From Orthonyx spaldingii (lineage: Eukaryota; Chordata; Aves; Passeriformes; Orthonychidae), in assembly GCA_013397795.1 (NCBI GenBank), contig VZTJ01004182.1, positions 62,001-126,000 on the forward strand: a stretch of DNA of 64,000 nt. Reading direction: 5' to 3'. Position numbers and translations under genes: made by a program. The first letter of the stretch is position 1, and each line of letters starts with the position of its first letter. Below the pieces are notes generated by a model. It saw nothing but the letters and a program-made list of their open reading frames with translations, was not told the origin of the DNA and did no database searches. Below, one piece after another: positions 62,481 to 64,000 of this stretch.

Positions 62481-63977
62481 AGGAAACAGGAAAGCTACAC
62501 ATGATCATTTGGAAAAACCAGAGCAATGACCTACCCGCAGTAGGAACTAACAAAATGGGCTTTTTCTCTTCTCCTTCCTCTGCATCTGCAGCCACTACAG
62601 CTAAAAGCTCCCTCCTGCCCACCAACACAAGCACCTCACACAGACAAATATGCCTCTATCACATCACCTTCCCTATCAACTATATCTTTTCACAATTTGT
62701 CATCAATGGGTAGCACTTTCCCAGACCCTGAGGGACACTTTGGCAGGGCTTTGCTCAGGCCCTGGAGAGGACTCTGGTCCTAGTCTTCAAGTCCACCACT
62801 TAATTCAGCTCTAGATACTTCAGCTTAATGGGTGACGTTAGTAGGAAGAGGCTGGCAAGAGCTGATTCATCACTGCTGTGCCATTCTGCAGGCTGTACTT
62901 GTCCCCAAATTTTTTGTCTATATTAGCATTCAAAGCCAAGGCTGAGGTGACATCTGTTCAGACAAGTGCCTTGCTCTGGCTGCAACCATCCTGGCTGTGA
63001 CAGCTAAGCTCAGCTATGGGCTTTGTAACCTTTTATAGCCAAACATATGGGCCTGGCAAAGCACCACTGGGAAGAGCCAGAGCGAGAATTGAAATGGCTA
63101 AGCAGGGAGTACAGTCATGAGCCACAGTTTGACATGACAGCAGAGCTGTTATACCTCTCCCACAGATGTGGGCTTTGGGTAAGGGAGGGAAGGGGAACAA
63201 AGAAATCTTCCAGGAAAGTCCTTGAATCCAGTAGCGACACCTTCTCTCTTCCTTGAGACCCCTTTTTTCACCACTGACCATTCACAGTCCTTTCAGCACT
63301 GAGGGAACTGTTCCAGTTGGCTCTACGTGCATTGTGAAAAGAACTCAGGAGAGCATCTGTAAACACAGCCCCTTGGTCCTTACCTGTATTTCTGCTCAGT
63401 CCTCAGATGCGACAGGGGCATCTCTCCCCTCAAGTGCTGCAGGCCACAGGGCTTACCTATTAGCATGTTTTTTCTCTGCTTTAGCCTAAGAATTAGTTTG
63501 CCATATAATAAAGATGGAGCTGATTAAAGCATGTCTGGGCCTGGACTAGTACGTCATCACAACCCTTTGGAACTGGCAGCATTAGACAATCCTCCACACC
63601 CCAGGTGAATCTTCACTTACTGGCACAGTTGTACCTACCTGCTATGCACTGCACTGACATGAATCATAAATCACTTTATGGGCAGACATGCTGATGTACT
63701 GCATATTTGCACAGAGACTGCTCCTCTTGGGCCAGATTTTCCCTGGTGAACAGTGCTGATTGCTTCTGCTGCTAGCAGAGACAGCAGGATGTGTCAGCCC
63801 TGCTCTGCTGCAGTGAGGGATGTCAAGCAAGCAACTGCACTGTTGTGGATTGCATGCTGTGTGAGGAGAGGCCATTTGGTTGGCCATGTCCTGTCCTTTC
63901 CTGCAGGATAGATATTATCCTGAAAATTCAATAGGGTTTGAATTTGTTAGAGATCAGATTTCAGCCCTGTGGCATTT
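62481..63977. other. noncoding DNA, no gene seen
   Basis: Moderately GC-richer than the window average, with open frames of at most 82 codons on both strands (63033-63281 minus; 63253-63489 plus). No domain, nameable repeat or CpG cluster. Confidence 0.55.
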
Positions 63978-64000
63978 AATCATAGGATACCAGGTTGGAA
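63978..64000 (-). mobile_element. CR1 LINE 3' end, inverted, cut by the window edge
   Basis: AATCATAGGATACCAGGTTG followed by GAA at the very end of the window matches the inverted 3' terminus of avian CR1 elements (typically 'aatcatagaataccaggttggaagggacc'). Only 23 bp are visible; the body must lie to the right. One base differs from the usual ATAGAATA. Confidence 0.75.

Noticed and set aside
1..64000. CRISPR arrays, insertion sequences, operons or phage genes
   Set aside because: There are no regularly spaced repeats, no prokaryotic gene density and no Shine-Dalgarno context; the sequence is vertebrate nuclear DNA.

Overview
This window reads as noncoding nuclear DNA from a bird, most likely a neoavian. 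The sequence is AT-rich, CpG-poor and dense in stop codons in all six frames. It carries chicken-repeat-1 (CR1) LINE 3' ends and two solo LTRs of an endogenous-retrovirus family that I recall as widespread in neoavian birds (those starting TGTCATGGTTTAACCCCAG). No bacterial, viral or organellar gene organisation is present. The longest open frame is 171 codons and none of the frames translates to a protein family I recognise, so I call no CDS. The window is best read as a large intron or intergenic stretch; the sequence does not say which locus it belongs to.

Layout. From 1 to about 9.2 kb there is unique AT-rich sequence with one tRNA-SINE/MIR-like remnant (about 4620-4750). From 9.2 to 9.9 kb there is a short GC-richer patch open in several frames on both strands. 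From 9.9 to 28.8 kb the sequence is unique and has a 39-bp-unit tandem duplication (18216-18290), a possible 30-nt exon (19096-19125), a G/T tract (20085-20141), a CpG-retaining patch (about 20800-21540) and an A17 run (24346). A clear CR1 LINE 3' end lies at 28825-29078 and an older, decayed CR1-like piece at about 39545-39700. Solo LTR 1 spans 45548-46134, flanked by the direct repeat CCCAT. Solo LTR 2, from the same family and in the same orientation, spans 54146-54734. From 57.5 to 58.4 kb there is a candidate conserved segment and the longest open frame. At about 62193-62480 there is a CpG-dense, LTR-like segment with TATA-like and AATAAA signals. A second CR1, inverted, is cut by the right edge (63978-64000).

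Function. There is no set of genes working together here. The content worth reading is the transposon record, a few local duplications and hairpins, and several stretches that could be regulatory elements or rare exons but need cross-species alignment or RNA data. I found no convincing undescribed biological system.
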